Positions 8,472-18,693 are shown, numbered from the stretch's first letter. The stretch: 64,000 nucleotides of DNA from Flavobacterium sp. HTF (GCF_003105115.1 NZ_QETH01000007.1:51915-115914), one strand, 5' to 3'. The notes: a model not told the origin generated them from the sequence alone. A program made the numbers and translations.

Positions 8472-9635
8472 TTACAGTTTTTTGAACACAATAGTCATTT
8501 TTGCTGTATTAACGGTAACTTCATAATCACCCTCAGCGGTAATAAGCCATTTATCATCCGGATGACCATTTGCAACATACTTCACTCTTGTGTCGTCACT
8601 GGCACTTCCATTAATTGGCGTACCTGCTACTACTGGCATTAAAAATTCGCCATTCCAGTCGGGATTGTTAACAAAGATTTTTATTTCGCCAGGTCCAAGT
8701 TTTACTTTACAGGTAAACACTTCAACATTTGTTCTATCCCAGGTCATTTGTTTAGGATTGTCTTTATCCCATTCCCTGCCATCTACTGATTTTCCAACCA
8801 AAGCAAGTTTGTCGTAAGGAAAATATCCTAAAGCATAGGTTTTTTGTTCTATATCCATATAGAAGTAATGGCGTCCTGCTTTGGTTACTTTGAAAACATT
8901 ATCAGCTGTTCTTGGCTCAGTTTGGTTATAAACAATTTTATTTTCAGGAGCAGGATCGTAAGAAGGCAGTTCGCTGCCCGGGTTTCTGATCACCTTGAAT
9001 TCACCAACTGAAAAATTTCCAATAAAATTATAAATTGTTCTTTCTGTTTTTTCTGGTAAACTTTTTCCTGTAGTATAATCCCAACTACCACTTATCGCAT
9101 CTCCAACCATAAAAAGCGGCAATGGTCCGGGGCTGAAACTTGTAACAGCAAAACTTGAGGTAGATACTTCCGGTTTCTGAAACTGTACACTATTGTTTAC
9201 TCTTGCAATTATTTGTACCTCAAGATCCGTAACAACACCTCCGGGACGTTTGAATTTTTTCAGCAATAAAGAATTCAACTCTCCTACAGTATAGGATTTT
9301 GTAAATACCCCTGCCGGAACTTCTTCTGTAACTGCTGTAATTTCTTCAGGAGGAAGGCCTTCGCTGAAATTTTTTCCCTGGATATCCATACGAAAAAAAT
9401 AAGTCAGGCTCGTTCCTTCTCCTCTGTCATTGGCTTGTGTCCAGGTAAAGGTTATCGCATTTACGTCGTCATTATCTTTTACCAGTACAACTTCCTTTTT
9501 TGAAAGATTTATAGTTAACGGATTCGGGAAATTGGGATCCTTAAGCCAGTCCACATTTTCAAGTCCTTTGTCTTCACAAGAGACAAGAACCAAACTCATT
9601 ATTATAAATGAGATAATATTTTTTATATTTTTCAT
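8472..9635 (-). CDS. SusE/SusF-like outer-membrane glycan-binding lipoprotein
   Basis: A 387-residue protein with a lipoprotein signal (IMSLVLVSCEDK, Cys20). An N-terminal SusE-type immunoglobulin-like domain (LTINLSKKEVVLVK, then TFTWT) is followed by two starch-binding-like beta-sandwich segments (LFMVGDAISGSWDY and LALVGKSVDGREWD). Proteins of this type sit on the cell surface and bind the glycan that SusCD imports. The gene starts 17 bp after the susD-like stop, so it belongs to the same transcript. The binding specificity is not readable from the sequence. Confidence 0.85.
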   Translation of the reverse strand: MKNIKNIISFIIMSLVLVSCEDKGLENVDWLKDPNFPNPLTINLSKKEVVLVKDNDDVNAITFTWTQANDRGEGTSLTYFFRMDIQGKNFSEGLPPEEITAVTEEVPAGVFTKSYTVGELNSLLLKKFKRPGGVVTDLEVQIIARVNNSVQFQKPEVSTSSFAVTSFSPGPLPLFMVGDAISGSWDYTTGKSLPEKTERTIYNFIGNFSVGEFKVIRNPGSELPSYDPAPENKIVYNQTEPRTADNVFKVTKAGRHYFYMDIEQKTYALGYFPYDKLALVGKSVDGREWDKDNPKQMTWDRTNVEVFTCKVKLGPGEIKIFVNNPDWNGEFLMPVVAGTPINGSASDDTRVKYVANGHPDDKWLITAEGDYEVTVNTAKMTIVFKKL

Positions 9636-9652
9636 TTTTTTTCTGATTTTAA

Positions 9653-11545
9653 TTATTTGTCCCAGAAAGGTGCCTGGATTAAATTAGGATTCTTTTCAAT
9701 CTCTGCCAGAAATATCGGGAACCAATAAAAAGACTTTCTGTATACTCTTGTCTGATAAGCTGTTCTTTTGTAGAATTCGGAGGCGTCTTTACCGTTAAAA
9801 TTCATTCCGTAAACAGGACCATTCAAAACAGTTTCGGCCAGTTTCCATCTTCTTAAATCATCATAACGGATACCTTCCGTACAAAGTTCCACTCGTCTTT
9901 CCATTCTGATTATCTTTCTGATACTCGCCTGATCACTGTCTACATGTATATTCTGATCGTCTGTTCCTCCTGTTGTATAGGTTCTTACACCTGCTCTTGT
10001 TCTGATTTTATTAAGATAAAGCAAGATATCAGGATTGTTGGGATCTGATTCGTTCAGTGCTTCTGCATAGTTCAGGTAAGCTTCTCCCAATCTGTATAAA
10101 ATACCGTGACGCGGTGCAAAATAATCGATAATAGGATTTCTGGTTGGATCTGTTCTTTTTCTGGCTAAATAGCCATTCTGTGGTGCATCGTGTGTACCAT
10201 TATTATCTTTTTTACCGTTAAAGAATTCCAGTTTTCTTCCTTTATCTTTTCCGGCATTGTCTCCATCCGTATACCATGCACCGTCAAAATTAACTGCCAG
10301 GTAGAATCTTGGTTCACGATTGCAATACATATTATACGTACCTGCCAGCGTAACCAGTCCCGGGCTTTTTACTTCATTAAATTTTGTTACCCCATTAGGC
10401 CAGTATCCATCCTGATTAGAGAAACCTGTTTCTACATATCCGGAATTGGAATCGGTTATTGGTAAACCATTCGCTGTAAAGAAAGCATCTACCAATGATT
10501 GCGTTACACCATATCCTCCGGCACCTCCGGCACCAGTTGGTGCTGTATGTCTGTCATATTCTTTTGATTCAACCGCCACACGGGCAAAAAGTACTTCTCC
10601 GTTTCCTTTGCTGGCTTCTATAAGATGCAGGTTTTGGCAGGATAAAAAAGGATCAATTTTTCCGGCAGCATTCATTTCAGTATATAGTTTATGACCTGCC
10701 GCTTCTGCACTTAGAATTAAATCTTTACTGGCATCTGCAGCAATTTTCCATTTATTGGCATCATATGTAGAATTAAATAACACTTTTCCGTCTTTAGTAA
10801 TATGACTTGCATATTCTGAATTTCCATTAACAAGCGGGCTTGCTGCAAAAAGAAGCATTCTTGCTCTGACAGCTTTACACATTATAGAGGTGGCACGTCC
10901 AAATTTTCTTCCATCAGAATACGATGCAGGTAAAACCAGTTCTGCTTCTTTCAATTCTTTATCAATCCACTTTACAATATCATCATAAGGCGTCTGGCCA
11001 ACCTGTAAGTCCGGAAGGTTATAGTCTACGGGTGTAATTTCATCCGGGTTAAAAGGAACCGGACCGTATGTATTTATCAGTAATGTGTAATAGTAGGCTT
11101 TTAGAAAACGACACTCCGCAATCATTAACCTAACTTCATTTTCTGTTAAATTTTGTTCCGGTATTGGCTTAATGTTCTGTATAAGTATGTTGCATTCTCT
11201 TATTCTTTGCGGAAGTCCATTCCAGTAACTTGGGCTCCATGGAGAACCTACCGACCAGTCGCCAAGGGCAAATGGTATAACCTGCCAGTCATACTGGCGC
11301 CATCTTTCTGACGGAGTCATATCGTCTGCTAAAATTTCCTGTCCCAGACTGCGGGTGTATCCCCAGGTAGGGTCCGGAATTCTTGAGTAGCAGCTTGCCA
11401 GCCAGTTTTCAGTTTTTGTTTTACTCTCAAAAACACCATCCAAAGTAAGTTCGGTATCGCTCTCTTTATCTAAATAATCAGAACAGGATGACGATAATAA
11501 TAATCCTAAAAAAAGGAATATCGCTCTAATGTATATATTTTTCAT
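9653..11545 (-). CDS. SusD-like (RagB/SusD family) nutrient-binding lipoprotein
   Basis: A 630-residue protein with a lipoprotein signal (LLLSSSCSDYLDKE). It shows the SusD pattern of an N-terminal SusD-like segment, TPR-like helices (ECRFLKAYYYTLLINTYG, a typical SusD motif) and a C-terminal SusD_RagB region ending in RMERRVELCTEGIRYDDLRRWK, the classic RxxELxxEGxRxxDLxRW signature. It forms the lid of the SusC transporter at the outer membrane. The gene begins 18 bp past the susC stop and is followed 17 bp later by the susE-like gene, giving a compact susC-susD-susE operon. Confidence 0.95.
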   Translation of the reverse strand: MKNIYIRAIFLFLGLLLSSSCSDYLDKESDTELTLDGVFESKTKTENWLASCYSRIPDPTWGYTRSLGQEILADDMTPSERWRQYDWQVIPFALGDWSVGSPWSPSYWNGLPQRIRECNILIQNIKPIPEQNLTENEVRLMIAECRFLKAYYYTLLINTYGPVPFNPDEITPVDYNLPDLQVGQTPYDDIVKWIDKELKEAELVLPASYSDGRKFGRATSIMCKAVRARMLLFAASPLVNGNSEYASHITKDGKVLFNSTYDANKWKIAADASKDLILSAEAAGHKLYTEMNAAGKIDPFLSCQNLHLIEASKGNGEVLFARVAVESKEYDRHTAPTGAGGAGGYGVTQSLVDAFFTANGLPITDSNSGYVETGFSNQDGYWPNGVTKFNEVKSPGLVTLAGTYNMYCNREPRFYLAVNFDGAWYTDGDNAGKDKGRKLEFFNGKKDNNGTHDAPQNGYLARKRTDPTRNPIIDYFAPRHGILYRLGEAYLNYAEALNESDPNNPDILLYLNKIRTRAGVRTYTTGGTDDQNIHVDSDQASIRKIIRMERRVELCTEGIRYDDLRRWKLAETVLNGPVYGMNFNGKDASEFYKRTAYQTRVYRKSFYWFPIFLAEIEKNPNLIQAPFWDK

Positions 11546-11563
11546 TTTAATAGATTTTTAAAA

Positions 11564-14500
11564 TTATAGTCCTATTGATAATCCGAAAAGAATTGATCTT
11601 GTTGATGGGTATCTTAAACCATTTCCGGTATCCAATTCCGGATCCCATAGTTTAAATTTAGAAGCATACCACAAGTTATTTCCACTGACATAAATTCTTA
11701 ACCCTTGCATATAAAATCTTTCCAGTACCTTTTTATCAAATGAGTATCCTACTTCCATTGTCTTTAAACGGCCAAAACTCATGTCTTTTTTCCACCACGT
11801 TGATGCAACAGAATTATTAAGATTAGGACCATAGCTCAGTCTTGGGTAGAAAACATCCTGACTTGGATTTTGTTCTGTCCAGCGGTCTTCGTAATTAGTG
11901 TAAATATTTCCTAAAGTACCTGTACCGCTTCCAGGGATAAAATTAGCCCCTCCAATCATTCGTTCTGATTTTGCTACTCCCTGAAAGAAAAAGCTCAAAT
12001 CAAATTGTTTGTATTTCAAATTAGTTCCAAAACCGTATACAATCTGAGGATCCGTTGTACCGCCTATAAACCCTTCGTCTAATCCGCTTATGATTCCGTC
12101 ATTATTTCTGTCTTCATATTTAATATCTCCCGGACGTAATGCTGTTCCAAATGTTGGTACAGGCAGTCCCGGAGCCAATACACCCGGTGCAGAAAAGTCT
12201 TCATTGGTATATAGCCCTTTTGCGGTATAACCCCATAATGTATTATTTTGAATACCTGTTCCGGAACGGTATGTTCCTTTTACACTGTCCGGTTCATCTC
12301 TTTCTGTCACTTTATTTTCAACAAAAGTGAAATTGGCACGCCAGCTCATAAAGAAATCAGGAGTTACCTGTTTGTTTAAATTAAATGCCACCTCAATACC
12401 TTTATTTTCCATTTTTCCATAATTGGCATAAGGCGCGTTGATAAATCCTGCCTGAGTCGGAACAGTATTTCTTGAAATAAAGATATCTTTCCTTTTTTCC
12501 TGAAATACATCTACTGTCAGGTCAATCATATTCCATAATCCTAATTCCAGACCAAAATCTAATTTGGCTACTTTTTCCCAGGTCAGATTGGTTACCCCAA
12601 TTTCACCTTCTTCAATTCCTTCAAATTTTACCCCATTCCCTGTACCGAAAGTATAATCTGAATCATTATTATCACTAATGGTTGTCAGGTAGGCAAATCT
12701 TCTGTTTGCTCCAATGTTATCATTTCCGACTAAACCATAAGAACCGCGAAATTTGATTTTATTGAAAACATCTTTAAGAGGCTCCATAAATTTTTCTTCG
12801 GAGGCGATCCAGCCCATAGCTACAGAAGGGAAAAATCCGTATCGGTTTCCTTTTGCGAAATTTTCAGATCCGTTGTATCCAAAGTTAAATTCCCCAATAT
12901 ATTTTCTGTCAAATGTATAAGAGGTTCTTCCGGCAATTCCCTGATGTTTAAATGCCTGCGGAGGCCTGTCATCCTGGTAGCTGTCCTGATTATATAAAAA
13001 CAAACCGCTAAAATCATGTTTTCCGAAAGCACGATTATAAGTAGTATTCGCTTCAAGGTAAATACGTCTGTTTCCAAATCCGGCTTCAGTTTTATATCCC
13101 AGATATTCCTGTCCGTATGCCTGAACAGTTCCGTGTATTAAGCTTCCGTCCAGATCCCTTTGTGTCGCTACGTTATAATAATCAGGTGATTTTCCGCGTA
13201 TCACTTTGTTTTCAGAATAGGAATCAAACGAGTACGTGAATTTGGCTTTTAAACCGGGTGTAATATCTTTTAGATCCTGTTCTAATGATACCAGACTTTC
13301 GATTTTGCTGCCTCCTTGTTTGTAATATCCCTGCTGCGTGCTCATCGCCCATGGATTTTCACGTGCAAAAACTCTTGGAATAGTTCCGTCTGAGTATATG
13401 GCGGGATGTACAAAAGGAGTTGTTTCAAAAGCTTTATTAAATAAGTCATCAGTACTGCTGTTTCCTTTATTAAGATTTTGCAAAAAACCTCCAATATTTA
13501 CTCTCAATAAAGTAGTTTTTGATACGTTTACATCTACGTTTGTACGAACGTTAGCTCTGTTTAACCTTGTTTCTGAATCGTATGTTTGTTTTGGATCTGT
13601 AGCCATAATACCTTTTTCACTATAGTAGGAAGCAGTAAGGGCATATCTCAAAATTTCCGATCCACCGGCAACATTCAGGTTAGATCTTGACGTAAAAGCA
13701 TAATCTTTGGTTATGGCATCTACCCAGTTTACGTCAGGATACAGATCCGGATCATAATTACTGGCTGTTTTTGAAATACGATCTTGTGAATATAGTTCCG
13801 GTATACCTTTTTCGGCAGCCAGCTGATTCAGAAGTTTCATGTAAGGTGCAGCACCAATAAATTCCGGTAACTTAGTAGGCTCCTGAATGGAATATTCCGT
13901 TCTCACCTGTATTCTTGGTGCACCAACAAAACCTCTTTTGGTATTGATCAGAATAACCCCGTTTGCACCTCTTACTCCATATACAGCACTGGCCGCCGCA
14001 TCTTTTAAAACAGAGAAAGATTCAATTTCTGAAGGATCAAGGTCGTTTAGGTTTCTTTCAATTCCATCTACCAGTACAAGCGGATTTGTTCCTCCTTTAA
14101 AGGTAGAAATTCCACGAATCTTGATATCCGACTGGTCATAACCCGGTTCACCCGAACGCTGCACGGCCATTATACCTGTAATCTGACCTGCCAGGTTGTT
14201 TCCTAATGTACGGGCTGTACCAACCTGTAACAACGAAGGCTTTATGGTACTGATAGCACCAACAACCGATGCTTTTTTCTGAGTACCAAAACCAACCACT
14301 ACAACGGTCTGAAGATCGCTGGTTTCTTCAACCATCGTTACCGTAATTTTTTTATTGTTGTTTATAGGTTTTTCGACCTCTTTCATTCCGATAAACCGAA
14401 ATACAAGTATCGCCTGGGGTGAAGATACCGTAATTGTAAAACTTCCGTCAAAGTCTGTGTTCACTGCGTTTTTTGTGCCTTTCTCAATTACAGTGGCACT

Positions 14501-14698
14501 GGGTAGTGACAAACCTTTTGAATCAACTACATTTCCCGTTATTTTTACGGCGTTTTGTGAGTTAGCGTTTTGTGCATAATTTTGGCCTGCACAGAGCATT
14601 AGGAACAGTAAACAAATAAATCCAGTCCTGAACTTTAATTTACTCCAGGTAAATAAGCTCAAATGATTGGATGTTTTCCAAGTCATTTTAATTTCCAT
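11564..14698 (-). CDS. SusC-like TonB-linked outer-membrane transporter (SusC/RagA family)
   Basis: A 1044-residue protein. A signal peptide (GFICLLFLMLCAG...YAQ) is preceded by an N-terminal extension of ~23 residues; a second Met at residue 5 is an alternative start. Residues ~50-125 are a carboxypeptidase-like domain (ITGNVVDSKGLSLPSATV), then a TonB-box-like stretch (LQTVVVVGFGTQKK), then the plug with the SusC signature VLKDAAASAVYGVRGANGV, then a 22-strand barrel. It imports the oligosaccharides made by the surface enzymes. The long upstream region carries a dyad shared with the regulator intergenic region, so it is probably under the hybrid sensor encoded at 21263-25225. Confidence 0.95.
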   Translation of the reverse strand: MEIKMTWKTSNHLSLFTWSKLKFRTGFICLLFLMLCAGQNYAQNANSQNAVKITGNVVDSKGLSLPSATVIEKGTKNAVNTDFDGSFTITVSSPQAILVFRFIGMKEVEKPINNNKKITVTMVEETSDLQTVVVVGFGTQKKASVVGAISTIKPSLLQVGTARTLGNNLAGQITGIMAVQRSGEPGYDQSDIKIRGISTFKGGTNPLVLVDGIERNLNDLDPSEIESFSVLKDAAASAVYGVRGANGVILINTKRGFVGAPRIQVRTEYSIQEPTKLPEFIGAAPYMKLLNQLAAEKGIPELYSQDRISKTASNYDPDLYPDVNWVDAITKDYAFTSRSNLNVAGGSEILRYALTASYYSEKGIMATDPKQTYDSETRLNRANVRTNVDVNVSKTTLLRVNIGGFLQNLNKGNSSTDDLFNKAFETTPFVHPAIYSDGTIPRVFARENPWAMSTQQGYYKQGGSKIESLVSLEQDLKDITPGLKAKFTYSFDSYSENKVIRGKSPDYYNVATQRDLDGSLIHGTVQAYGQEYLGYKTEAGFGNRRIYLEANTTYNRAFGKHDFSGLFLYNQDSYQDDRPPQAFKHQGIAGRTSYTFDRKYIGEFNFGYNGSENFAKGNRYGFFPSVAMGWIASEEKFMEPLKDVFNKIKFRGSYGLVGNDNIGANRRFAYLTTISDNNDSDYTFGTGNGVKFEGIEEGEIGVTNLTWEKVAKLDFGLELGLWNMIDLTVDVFQEKRKDIFISRNTVPTQAGFINAPYANYGKMENKGIEVAFNLNKQVTPDFFMSWRANFTFVENKVTERDEPDSVKGTYRSGTGIQNNTLWGYTAKGLYTNEDFSAPGVLAPGLPVPTFGTALRPGDIKYEDRNNDGIISGLDEGFIGGTTDPQIVYGFGTNLKYKQFDLSFFFQGVAKSERMIGGANFIPGSGTGTLGNIYTNYEDRWTEQNPSQDVFYPRLSYGPNLNNSVASTWWKKDMSFGRLKTMEVGYSFDKKVLERFYMQGLRIYVSGNNLWYASKFKLWDPELDTGNGLRYPSTRSILFGLSIGL

Positions 14699-15333
14699 TT
14701 GGTTAGTTTTTTTGGTTAGTTAGTTTTTCTAATTAAAAATGAATTCTGAAATTTCGTTATCTGTCTCAATAATTAAGAATTTATCATAAATGCGATTACA
14801 TGATTTAAAACTCTTATTTTTTAATACATGATAAAAAATCATGTTGTTTTTTATTGATATAATAATTTACATCTCAAAAATTCCCTTTTAATTTCTGACC
14901 AAATTAGGGTAATGATAACATATTCTTAATCTCATTTTGTTTCAAAATTATGTTGAAATCGTTCATAGAGCCACGGAAAACACTGTAAGTAAGCAATATA
15001 ACAGAAAACACTTGCTTTATAGAAACCAAATCAAAACTTATTTAATCACGAGCCTGAATCATAATTATTGTAAACATTAATACCGGTTATTTTTATTGAT
15101 TTTCTATGGCTTTTTCGATAATGAAACCGTGATTCATTCTTATAAATTATAAATCATTTATTTAAAAAGGCATTTATTGCGCTGACCTTAAAAAAGAAGT
15201 CATTTTAATAAGGAAATAATAGAGCCGTTTTAGAAAAAATCGTATTGTGTCATTCCGGTATGATCGTATAGAACAAATCTGTTAGAAGAGATTAAAGCCC
15301 GCTTTACTGAATCAGGGATTATATTTTGACTGT
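14699..15333. other. Long non-coding region upstream of susC
   Basis: About 635 bp without a credible gene. The proximal part, ~14845-14965, is similar over ~115 bp to ~21038-21157, in the same orientation relative to the following minus-strand gene. It probably holds the susC promoter, but no clear TTG/TAnnTTTG pair was found. A TAATTTTG-like element on the complement of 14943-14950 lies upstream of the dyad and is doubtful. In 14970-15330 nothing recognisable was seen. Confidence 0.6.
14900..14939 (-). promoter_or_regulatory. Candidate HTCS operator upstream of susC (copy A)
   Basis: Half-sites CAAATTAGGGT (14900-14910) and ATCTCATTTTG (14929-14939) form an imperfect dyad with an 18-nt spacer, ~200 bp upstream of the susC start. 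The same dyad with an identical spacer is at 21093-21132, also ~220 bp before a minus-strand start. The shared spacing and the wider similarity support a common activator, most simply the hybrid regulator of this PUL. Confidence 0.55.
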
Positions 15334-15390
15334 AAAAAAAAGGTCTCACTTTGAAAAGGCACAAAAACTGCCATTTGTAAGCGAGACCTT
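15334..15390 (-). terminator. Terminator after the GH43 gene upstream of susC
   Basis: Outer arms AGGTCTC(A/G)C and GCGAGACCTT with a nested GGCA/TGCC hairpin, followed on the minus strand by a run of eight or so T. It sits ~60 bp past the GH43 stop at 15448 and isolates the GH31/GH43 transcript from susC. Confidence 0.8.
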
Positions 15391-15447
15391 ATTATTACTA
15401 AACAATATAAAAACAAACACTAATTAACGTTCTGTGGCTATCTTTTT

Positions 15448-16428
15448 TTATTTTATCAAATGCGATTTTACTCCTTCTTTGGTGATAACAACAGGTTTTA
15501 TAAAACCGTTTTCATCAAAATGCATTTCTTCTATACAGGTTTCCCTTGAGTTTCCATCTGTTTCGCTAAGTGGCCTTCTGTGGTAAACAATAAAGTAGGT
15601 ATCGGAATCAGGCATTTTTATAACCGAATGATGACCTGCCCCGTTTGCAATTTTATGATCCTGCTCTAAGATTTTACCAATTCTTTTAAAAGGTCCCATC
15701 GGAGAATCTGCAATCGCATAAGCAACGCAATAATCAGGGCCTGTCCAGCCTCCTTCGGACCACATAAAGTAATATTTGTTATTTTTAATAAACATAAAAG
15801 GCCCCTCAACATAATTCTCGGGAGTAATTTCTTTGAAAACGGTTTTATCTTCAAAAGGAATAAAGCCTTTGAAGTCAGGTTTTAACTTCGCTATATTGCA
15901 ATGTCTCCATCCTCCGTAAATCAAATAATGCTGTCCATCTTTATCCTTAAAAACAAACTGATCAATAGGCTGTGCACCATTATAAAATTTATCAACCAGT
16001 GGTTTTCCTAAATGATCTTTGTAAGGTCCTTCGGGTTTGGAGGCGACTGCAACACCAATTCCTCCCAATTCATTATCGCTTTGAATATCATTTGCACCAA
16101 AAAACAAGAAATATTTGTTTTTATTTTTAATGATTGAAGGTGCCCAGATCGCTTTTTTTGCCCATTTTATGGCCGAAGTATCCAGAATTCTTTCGTGTTT
16201 TGTCCAGTGTGTCAAATCTTTTGAGGAAAAAGCATCCAGAAAAACCTGTTTCTCATACGGTGCGGAAAATGTGGGATACACCCAAAAAGTCTTATCAAAA
16301 ATAATTCCTTCGGGGTCGGCGTACCAGCCTTTGAATATGGGGTTATTATTTTTTGTCTGACCAGAATCCGTTTGTGCAACGGCCTTTGAACAGAAACTAA
16401 TAAGCAGAAAAATTAAAACTTGTTTCAT
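15448..16428 (-). CDS. GH43 family glycosidase (single domain, secreted)
   Basis: About 326 residues from the chosen start at 16428, where MKQVLIFLLISFCSKAVAQ forms a clean signal peptide. The open frame extends 8 codons further to 16452, which would spoil it. A single five-bladed GH43 propeller is present: NPIFKGWYADPEGIIFD carries the base Asp, AQPIDQFVFKDKDG the pKa-modulating Asp, and NYVEGPFMFIKNNK the acid Glu. There is no sorting domain or binding module, so it probably works in the periplasm on imported oligosaccharides. It follows the GH31 gene by 59 bp on the same strand and is closed by a strong terminator. The propeller is of the same general type as the ricin-linked GH43. Arabinofuranosidase, xylosidase or galactofuranosidase activity are all possible. 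Confidence 0.85.
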   Translation of the reverse strand: MKQVLIFLLISFCSKAVAQTDSGQTKNNNPIFKGWYADPEGIIFDKTFWVYPTFSAPYEKQVFLDAFSSKDLTHWTKHERILDTSAIKWAKKAIWAPSIIKNKNKYFLFFGANDIQSDNELGGIGVAVASKPEGPYKDHLGKPLVDKFYNGAQPIDQFVFKDKDGQHYLIYGGWRHCNIAKLKPDFKGFIPFEDKTVFKEITPENYVEGPFMFIKNNKYYFMWSEGGWTGPDYCVAYAIADSPMGPFKRIGKILEQDHKIANGAGHHSVIKMPDSDTYFIVYHRRPLSETDGNSRETCIEEMHFDENGFIKPVVITKEGVKSHLIK

Positions 16429-16487
16429 AGGAAAATCATTTAGTTTGACCATGTATTTACGGGCTCGGCATTTACTTTCATTTTTAA

Positions 16488-18653
16488 TTACTTTAAAACA
16501 ATCGTAATTCCATCTTTAAGCGTTCCGGAACCTGTATATGTTTTACCGTCAAGAATTAAATTTACATTTATTTCTTTTACTTCCGTGCTGATATTTCTTT
16601 TACCTTTTACATCAGAAACTTTTACGATAACGGAATTATCCTTTTTTTCTGCAGTAAAAGTGATCAGGGCATAATCCCCTTTCTGAAATCCAAAACCATC
16701 CCCGGCATCAAGGTATAATTCTCCTTTTGACTTACCCTCTTTATCAAGACAAACAAAAAGACTTAAAGGATCAAAAGAATTTTCTCCTGCATTCTGTATA
16801 ATTTTACCCGCAGGGATAATGCTTCCGCCTTTTATACTCAGTTTTGCCTGATACTTATCCTGTTTTTCACCTTCTGTCAAATTTAATTCTTCCCATATTC
16901 CGGAAGGAAGTATCGGATCTTTGGCAAATGCCGGAACGACCAAAAGGTTTTCTCCAAGCAAAAATGCCTGTTCTTCATTTCTAAGGCGTGAATCTTTAGG
17001 ATCTGCAAAAAATACCGGAGCCATTACCGGAAGTCCGGTTTTAGAAGACTCATAAAAAAGAGTGTATAAATACGGTAGTAAACGGTAACGTCTCTCTAAA
17101 GCTATTCTTGATGTTTTTTCGATTTCTGCGCCATAAGCCCAAGGCTCTTTATCATTTGTTCCTGCACAGGCATGTCCGCGTGCAAAAGGCATAAAAGCTC
17201 CAAAGCCTAACCAGTTTGCCCATAAATCGCCGCTTGTATCTCCAAGGAAACCTCCTATATCCGGTCCGCTAAAAGGCTGACCTGATAATCCTAATGTCAG
17301 TGACATGGGTACTGAAAGTTTTAAATGATCCCAGCCTGCATAATTATCACCTGTCCAGGTTGCTGCATAACGCTGACCTCCTAATAAATTTGATCTCGTA
17401 AGAAGAAAAGGACGCTTGGCTGGGTTTGTTTTTAAAATCCCCTCATAAGAGGCCTCAACCATTAACCGACCGTACGCATTGTGGTAAAGTAAGTGTGAAC
17501 CTTGTGGTAAATTTCCGCCTCCTTTGTGAGGGGTATCATACGGCATAGTCCCAAGACGTTTGTCCTCCGGAAAATCATTATCGTTTACAGCAGGTTCGTT
17601 CATGTCGTTCCAGACACCATCAATTCCTGTGTTTAAAAAATCTTTATAAAGTCCTGCCCACCAGTTTCTGGTTTTAGAATCTGTAAAATCAGGAAAAACA
17701 CAATCTCCCGGCCAGACTTTACCGTGGTATTCTTCTCCATTGTTTTGTTTTACCCATACATCACTTTTTGAACCGGATTGATAAACGCCATAATCCTTGT
17801 CTACTTTTACACCCGGATCAATCATATAAACGGCACGAAAGCCTTTTTTATGCAAATTGTCGTTTAATACTTTCGGGTTTGGAAATCGGATACTGTCAAA
17901 AGTAAACACTCTGTACCCCTGCATATAGTCAATATCCATCCAGATCACGTCGCACGGGATTTTCTTTTCCCTAAAGGTATCTGCAATTTCCATTACACGT
18001 TTTTCGCTGGCATAAGAGAATCGGCACTGGTGGTATCCTAATGCCCAGCGTGGCGGTAATTTTATGGTACCTGTTAGTTCCGAAAGTCCTTTTATGACTT
18101 CCTGAGGTGATTTTCTATCGATAATATACACTCTGAACAAAGCGCCTTCAGAGTTATAAATAATCTGATCTGAGTTGGTGATCAGTTCGGCTTTCCAGGT
18201 ACTGTCAAAGATAATCCCAAAAGCAGAACCATCAGGGCGAACCCCCATCACCCACGGGTGGGTCTGGTACAATCTTTTTCCACCTTCAACACTGTAAGCC
18301 CCTGTATCCGTGTTCCATAATTTGATAGATTGTCCGTTACGCAGAAGCGGTCCTGTAACTTCTCCTCCTCCGTACAAACTGATATCTCCTTTTAGGTTCA
18401 GAACAGCGCTTGCCTTATTGTTTTTGAAGGCAAATTCCGGAATTAACGACCAGTCTGACGGTGCCTTTGCTTTCGATTTTGGTTCTGAGGAAAGTATTAA
18501 GGATGGTGTTTTGTTTTTATCAAAGCCTTTTGGAATAAACTCCACAATTCTGTCGCCTACCAATGAGGTTTTAAGTAATGGGACTTCCTGAGCGCTGGAT
18601 GTTATTATTCCAATTGAAATAAAAATGAACGACAATAAGGTTTTCAAGTTCAT
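16488..18653 (-). CDS. GH31 alpha-glucosidase
   Basis: A 721-residue secreted enzyme with a signal peptide ending ITSSAQ. The N-terminal galactose-mutarotase-like region is followed by the catalytic barrel. D350 in GVWNDMNEPA is the nucleophile and D436 in TWTGDNYAGW the acid/base. WMDIDYMQGY and PFARGHACAGTNDKEPW are typical of alpha-glucosidases of this family. It releases alpha-linked glucose from non-reducing ends, probably in the periplasm. It is shorter than the PA14-bearing GH31 in the same PUL and belongs to a different subfamily. The promoter at 18686-18693 overlaps a perfect palindrome, so this gene may answer to a LacI-type repressor and not only to the PUL regulator. Confidence 0.92.
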   Translation of the reverse strand: MNLKTLLSFIFISIGIITSSAQEVPLLKTSLVGDRIVEFIPKGFDKNKTPSLILSSEPKSKAKAPSDWSLIPEFAFKNNKASAVLNLKGDISLYGGGEVTGPLLRNGQSIKLWNTDTGAYSVEGGKRLYQTHPWVMGVRPDGSAFGIIFDSTWKAELITNSDQIIYNSEGALFRVYIIDRKSPQEVIKGLSELTGTIKLPPRWALGYHQCRFSYASEKRVMEIADTFREKKIPCDVIWMDIDYMQGYRVFTFDSIRFPNPKVLNDNLHKKGFRAVYMIDPGVKVDKDYGVYQSGSKSDVWVKQNNGEEYHGKVWPGDCVFPDFTDSKTRNWWAGLYKDFLNTGIDGVWNDMNEPAVNDNDFPEDKRLGTMPYDTPHKGGGNLPQGSHLLYHNAYGRLMVEASYEGILKTNPAKRPFLLTRSNLLGGQRYAATWTGDNYAGWDHLKLSVPMSLTLGLSGQPFSGPDIGGFLGDTSGDLWANWLGFGAFMPFARGHACAGTNDKEPWAYGAEIEKTSRIALERRYRLLPYLYTLFYESSKTGLPVMAPVFFADPKDSRLRNEEQAFLLGENLLVVPAFAKDPILPSGIWEELNLTEGEKQDKYQAKLSIKGGSIIPAGKIIQNAGENSFDPLSLFVCLDKEGKSKGELYLDAGDGFGFQKGDYALITFTAEKKDNSVIVKVSDVKGKRNISTEVKEINVNLILDGKTYTGSGTLKDGITIVLK

Positions 18654-18685
18654 GGTTATGGTTTATGGTTAGTAAAGTGCGATTA

Positions 18686-18693
18686 CAAATCTA
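18686..18693 (-). promoter_or_regulatory. Probable -7 element of the GH31 alpha-glucosidase promoter (TAGATTTG)
   Basis: The complement reads TAGATTTG, a full TAnnTTTG match. It would give a ~25-nt leader before the start at 18653. The upstream side is covered by the palindrome at 18692-18709. Confidence 0.5.
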
